NCBI GenBank assembly: GCA_024689505.1
Contig: JAILDJ010000177.1
Location: 1-64,000, forward strand
DNA length: 64,000 nt
Source: Clostridiales bacterium
GTDB lineage: Bacteria; Bacillota; Clostridia; Lachnospirales; Bianqueaceae
Reading direction: 5' to 3'
This document shows, piece after piece, positions 60,349-64,000 of this stretch. A program made the translations under genes and the position numbers. The stretch's first letter is position 1, and each line of letters opens with the position of its first letter. Below the pieces are notes generated by a model. The model did not search any database, had not been told where the DNA came from, and worked only from the letters and a program-made list of their open reading frames with translations.

Positions 60349-61581
60349 TTAAAATTCGTGAATGAAAAGTCCACTGCGCAGTTTCGGTTCGAACCATGTG
60401 GATTTAGGCGGCATCAGACGCCCCGCATCCGCCACTGAAAGCAGCTCGCTGATATCCGTAGGATACATGGCAAACGCAGCCTTCGCATCCGTATGACAGC
60501 GGCGCTCCAGTTCTTTCAAACCGCGGATCCCACCGACAAAATCGATACGTGGGTCGTTTTTCGGATCCTCGATGCCCAGGACCGGCGACAGCAACAGGTC
60601 CTGCAAGAGGCTTACGTCCAGGCCCGCAACAGGATCATCTGAACGATCTTCCCTACGTACTTCACACTGATACCACCGGTCTTCCAAATACATAGAGAAA
60701 GTCCCTTTCTCCTGCGGTCTCGGATCTCCCGTCAGCAGTGTGACTTGAAAGATCTGCTGTACTTTTTGCAGGAACTCTTCCGGCGCAAGGCCGCCCAGAT
60801 CTCTCACGACACGGTTGTAATCCAGGATCTTCAATTCCTGATCCGGGAAAAGGACGGACAGGAAAAAGTTAAATTCTTCATCCCCTGTGTAGTCAGGATG
60901 CGCCTCTCTGCGCTTGAGCGCCACCTTTACGGCAGAAGCCGCCCGGTGATGTCCATCTGCGATGTAGATCGAATCGATACCGGCAAAAGCAGTTTCGATC
61001 CGCCGGATCTCTTCTGGTTCTGCGATCTCGAACACCCGATGACCGATGCCATCCTCCGCAGCAAAATCATACAATGGCGCCTGCGTCTTGGCACGTTGGA
61101 CGACTTCATTGATAACAGGATCGGAGCGATAGGCAAGGAAGATGGGTCCCGTCTGTGCATTCAATGTATCGATATGACGGATCCTGTCCTGTTCTTTCGC
61201 CGCCAATGTGTTCTCATGCCGTTTGATCGTCCCGGATAGGTAGTCGTCCACCGCAGCGGCAGCAACGATACCGGTCTGGGAACGGCCGTCCATGGTCAGC
61301 TCATACACGTAATATTTCCGCGCTTCATCCCGCACATATTTACCAGCAGCGATGTCTCCGGCCAGCATTTCTGCTGCCTTCTGATACACCTCATCCGCGT
61401 ACATATCCTGTTCATCCGGGAACTGGGTCTCCGGGCGGTCGATACGAAGGAAGGTATCCTGATCTCCCTGCACAGCAAGTTTAGCTTCCGCCCTGTTATA
61501 TACGTCATAGGGCAATGCAGCGATCGCCGACGCAAGTTCGGGTATGGGTCGGACACATGGAAATGGTTTGATCAGAGCCAT
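60349..61581 (-). CDS. DUF1015 family protein
   Basis: This 410-aa protein of unknown function has the family features PFPCVRPIPE, ALPYDVYNRAEA, IKRHENTLAAKEQDRIRHIDTLNAQTGPIFLAY, YIADGHHRAASA and FVGGIRGLKELE. GHHR resembles a catalytic or metal-binding motif. It follows serA by about 25 bases in the order serC-serA-DUF1015, which is a recurring arrangement in Clostridia and hints at a role connected with serine. It is cytoplasmic. The biochemical role is unknown. Confidence 0.93.
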   Translation of the reverse strand: MALIKPFPCVRPIPELASAIAALPYDVYNRAEAKLAVQGDQDTFLRIDRPETQFPDEQDMYADEVYQKAAEMLAGDIAAGKYVRDEARKYYVYELTMDGRSQTGIVAAAAVDDYLSGTIKRHENTLAAKEQDRIRHIDTLNAQTGPIFLAYRSDPVINEVVQRAKTQAPLYDFAAEDGIGHRVFEIAEPEEIRRIETAFAGIDSIYIADGHHRAASAVKVALKRREAHPDYTGDEEFNFFLSVLFPDQELKILDYNRVVRDLGGLAPEEFLQKVQQIFQVTLLTGDPRPQEKGTFSMYLEDRWYQCEVRREDRSDDPVAGLDVSLLQDLLLSPVLGIEDPKNDPRIDFVGGIRGLKELERRCHTDAKAAFAMYPTDISELLSVADAGRLMPPKSTWFEPKLRSGLFIHEF

Positions 61582-61605
61582 ATCATTCTCCCTGAAGATG
61601 TATTT

Positions 61606-62769
61606 TTACTGGATCACCCGAACGCGCAATACGCCGTCGATATTTTCCATCTTTTCGATGAGTTCCTCAGGGACTTTGGAATCCACATCCATCAGCGCAT
61701 AAGAATAATCGCCCTTGGACTGGTTGGTCATAGCGGAAACGTTCAATCCGGCATCGCCCAGAGCGGTGGTGAACTGTGCGATCCGGCCACGCAGGTTGCG
61801 GTGCAGGATGCCGATGCGGGCTGCGGTCTGGCAGGAAGCCATGCTGCAATCCGGGAAGTTGACGGAATGAACGATATTACCGTTCTCCAGATAATCACGT
61901 ATCTCACGAACCGCCATCAATGCACAGTTGTCTTCAGATTCTTCTGTGGAAGCTCCAAGATGCGGTGTCACGATGCAGTTTTTCGCACCGACAGTGATGG
62001 GATTCGGGAAGTCGGATACATAGCGCTTGATCTTGCGGGCTGCAAGAGCTTCGACCATGGCTTCCTCATCGACCAGTTTGTCGCGCGCAAAATTCAGGAC
62101 GATGGCGGTCGGCTTCATCATGTTGATGGCTTCCGCACTGATCATCTTCTTCGTTGCTTCCAGCAGCGGTACATGGATGGTGATGAAATCACACTCTTTA
62201 TAGATTTCTTCTACATTGCTGATATGCTTGACGCTGCGGGACAAGTTCCAGGCGGCATTGACGGAGATGTACGGATCATAGCCGTATACGTCCATGCCCA
62301 GATGTACCGCCGCGTTGGCGACCAACACACCGATGGCACCGAGGCCGATGACGCCCAGTTTCTTACCGGAGATCTCGGTACCGGCAAAATTCTTCTTCGC
62401 CTTTTCCGCCGTTTTTGCGATATTGTCATCGTTCTGATTGTCCAGGCACCAATCGATACCGCCAACGATATCACGGGAGGCATACAGCATGCCCGCCAGG
62501 ACCAGTTCTTTGACACCGTTGGCGTTGGCACCAGGTGTATTGAAAACTACGATGCCCTGTTCTGCACATTTGTCCAGGGGGATGTTGTTGACACCGGCGC
62601 CTGCGCGTGCAATGGCCAGCAGGTTTTCCGGCAGTTCCATATCGTGGACAGAGGCACTGCGTACTAAAGCAGCGTCCGCATCCTTCAGGTCGTTGACTTT
62701 TTTATAATCTTCAGAAAACAGATCCAGACCAACAGAAGCGATCGGATTCAGGCAGGTATATTTGTACAT
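61606..62769 (-). CDS. serA: D-3-phosphoglycerate dehydrogenase
   Basis: This 387-aa enzyme takes 3-phosphoglycerate into serine synthesis using NAD. The Rossmann motif is GVIGLGAIGVLVANAA. The catalytic Arg region is ALNFAR-like (TAIVLNFARDKLVDE), with Glu in KNCIVTPHLGASTEESE that also contains the catalytic His. A C-terminal ACT domain (about 320-387, NQSKGDYSYALMDVD) suggests feedback by serine. Its ATG overlaps the serC stop by one base. It draws on the phosphoglycerate made by the gapA-pgk operon. Confidence 0.95.
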   Translation of the reverse strand: MYKYTCLNPIASVGLDLFSEDYKKVNDLKDADAALVRSASVHDMELPENLLAIARAGAGVNNIPLDKCAEQGIVVFNTPGANANGVKELVLAGMLYASRDIVGGIDWCLDNQNDDNIAKTAEKAKKNFAGTEISGKKLGVIGLGAIGVLVANAAVHLGMDVYGYDPYISVNAAWNLSRSVKHISNVEEIYKECDFITIHVPLLEATKKMISAEAINMMKPTAIVLNFARDKLVDEEAMVEALAARKIKRYVSDFPNPITVGAKNCIVTPHLGASTEESEDNCALMAVREIRDYLENGNIVHSVNFPDCSMASCQTAARIGILHRNLRGRIAQFTTALGDAGLNVSAMTNQSKGDYSYALMDVDSKVPEELIEKMENIDGVLRVRVIQ

Positions 62770-63851
62770 CAGGCGTTTTCCTCCTCAAATTTCTTCATGA
62801 AAGCCACAAGTTTCTCCACGCCTTCCTTCGGCATCGCGTTGTAGATGGAGGCGCGCATGCCGCCGACGGAACGGTGTCCCTTCAGGTTTACGAATCCGGC
62901 CGCTTCCGCTTCCTTGACGAACTTCGCGTCCAGATCCTTGTCACCGGTCACGAAAGGTACGTTCATGATGGAACGGTCCTTTTTCTCTACCGTGCCCTTG
63001 AACAGCTTGCTCTCGTCCAGGAAATCATAGAGGATCTTTGCCTTTTCTTCATTGCGGATCTTCATAGCCTCAAGACCGCCCTGGGCTTTGAGCCACTTGA
63101 AGACCTTGCCACAGATGTAGATACCATAGCAAGGAGGCGTATTATACAGAGAATCCGCATCCGCCTGAGTCTTATACTTCAGGATGGTGGGTGTTCCGGG
63201 AAGGACGTCGTCACGAATGAGATCCTCCCGCACGATGACGATGACGACACCGGCCGGACCCACGTTCTTCTGAACACCGCCGTATACAAGACCGTACTTG
63301 GTCACGTCCATCGGCTCAGACAGGAAGCAGGAAGAGATATCCGCCACCAGATCCTTGCCCTTGGTATTCGGCAGTTCCCAGAATTTAGTGCCATAGATGG
63401 TATTGTTCTCACAAATATAGACGTAATCCATATCGTCCGTGATGGGTAGATCGGAACAATCCGGGATATAAGAAAACGTCTTGTCCGCGGAAGAGGCAAG
63501 CTCCACTGCCTCACCGAAGATCTTCGCTTCATTGAAAGCTCGCTTCGCCCACTGACCGGTGACGATATAGCCGGCTTTTCTGTTCTTCATCAGGTTCATG
63601 GGCACGGCCGCGAACTGCTGATGGGCGCCGCCCTGCAGGAACAGTACCTTATAATTATCCGGGATCTGCATCAGGTCGCGCAGATCAGCCTCGGCTTCTT
63701 TGATGATCTGATCATAAACTTTGGAACGATGGCTCATTTCCATGACGGACATACCGCTGCCCTTATAATCCAGCATTTCGTCGGCTGCTTCACGCAGCAC
63801 TTCTTCCGGCAGTACGGCGGGACCCGCTGAGAAATTATACACTCTTGCCAT
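62769..63851 (-). CDS. serC: Phosphoserine aminotransferase
   Basis: This 360-aa PLP enzyme (fold type I, class V) converts 3-phosphohydroxypyruvate and glutamate to phosphoserine. It has the start VYNFSAGPAVLPEEVL and the substrate region MEMSHRSK. The PLP lysine is in YGLVYGGVQKNVGPAG, and GHRSVGGMRASIYNAMP is near the C-terminus. It heads the serC-serA-DUF1015 operon; no serB is seen. AGGAGG precedes the ATG. Confidence 0.97.
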   Translation of the reverse strand: MARVYNFSAGPAVLPEEVLREAADEMLDYKGSGMSVMEMSHRSKVYDQIIKEAEADLRDLMQIPDNYKVLFLQGGAHQQFAAVPMNLMKNRKAGYIVTGQWAKRAFNEAKIFGEAVELASSADKTFSYIPDCSDLPITDDMDYVYICENNTIYGTKFWELPNTKGKDLVADISSCFLSEPMDVTKYGLVYGGVQKNVGPAGVVIVIVREDLIRDDVLPGTPTILKYKTQADADSLYNTPPCYGIYICGKVFKWLKAQGGLEAMKIRNEEKAKILYDFLDESKLFKGTVEKKDRSIMNVPFVTGDKDLDAKFVKEAEAAGFVNLKGHRSVGGMRASIYNAMPKEGVEKLVAFMKKFEEENA

Positions 63852-63891
63852 TTTAGTTCATCCTCCTAAAGCGTTGAATTCATGCAGTTGT

Positions 63892-63920
63892 AGTGTATCA
63901 CATCCGCAGTCGATTGTCTA
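63892..63920 (-). promoter_or_regulatory. Promoter of serC operon
   Basis: On the minus strand TAGACA (63915-63920), 17 bases, TACACT (63892-63897), about 40 bases upstream of serC. Confidence 0.68.
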
Positions 63921-63967
63921 TCGCGGAAGGGCATTTTCTCCCTTTTGGTAAAATATCCTCTCTTTCA

Positions 63968-63996
63968 TTGACAATTTATCGTCAATATGCTAACAT
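63968..63996 (+). promoter_or_regulatory. Promoter of a plus-strand gene beyond the window
   Basis: TTGACA (63968-63973), 17 bases, TAACAT (63991-63996). TTGAC-N8-GTCAA forms an inverted repeat at the -35. The gene it serves lies outside the window. Confidence 0.5.
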
Positions 63997-64000
63997 TGGT

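Overview
The window looks like chromosome of an anaerobic Gram-positive Bacillota, probably a gut-type Clostridia or Erysipelotrichia member. Signs are a T-box leader on tyrS, strong TTGACA/N17/TATAAT promoters, consensus AGGAGG ribosome sites, rubredoxin, an indolepyruvate:ferredoxin oxidoreductase, a probable Re-type citrate synthase, plant-glycan glycosidases (two GH3, GH95, GH36) and an NHLM-type peptide exporter. Base composition is balanced and most genes are tightly packed. I see no phage, insertion sequence or CRISPR array. Taxonomy is inference only.

Layout. 1-212: start of an ABC ATPase. 315-4975 (-): glycolytic operon gapA-pgk-tpiA-gpmI with perfect intercistronic hairpins. 5165-5734 (+): flavin reductase-like protein. 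5813-12109 (-): MarR regulator, heterodimeric ABC exporter, M20 amidohydrolase and DUF1848 protein. 12220-14343 (-): GH3 glycosidase. 14580-14913 (-): two tRNA-Val genes flanking a structured intergenic repeat. 15000-16664 (-): asparaginase and HAD phosphatase, divergent from a P-type ATPase (16810-19239, +). 19307-22959 (-): MFS transporter plus a two-gene ABC-2 transporter, sharing a -35 region with the divergent T-box-tyrS unit (to 24729). 24933-25601: VanY-like lipoprotein.

25723-30467 (-): Re-citrate synthase-like, aconitase-family and NADP-isocitrate dehydrogenase genes, together a plausible oxidative route to 2-oxoglutarate. Then come ilvE, a rubredoxin missed by the ORF track, and a sugar isomerase-like protein. 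32876-37024 (-): GH95 fucosidase with a thioredoxin/CcdA fusion and a small unknown protein, divergent from a sodium:solute symporter. Tandem 93-bp terminator-like repeats follow. 39298-43706 (-): nanE, a domain-permuted GH3, a nitrilase-family protein and a GNAT. 43818-46418: acyl-CoA ligase and amidohydrolase, divergent. 46465-48733 (-): a triple-GNAT protein and a decayed CotH pseudogene. 48814-51426 (-): YerC/TrpR-like regulator with iorA-iorB. 51619-53802 (+): GH36 alpha-galactosidase.

53834-60202 (-) is the most interesting region. It is one six-gene operon: a short HlyD-like secretion protein, a C39-peptidase ABC exporter, an NHLM family-2 ABC protein, an ECF-like sigma factor, a 73-aa double-glycine leader peptide and a protein with an HEITH zincin-like motif. 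Gaps are at most 45 bp and several genes overlap by 4 bp. The sigma factor appears truncated by a frameshift: an alternate frame restores a C-terminal extension ending in an ATGA overlap with the peptide gene. The operon reads as a peptide maturation and export system with its own transcription factor. The window ends with DUF1015, serA and serC (60349-63851, -).
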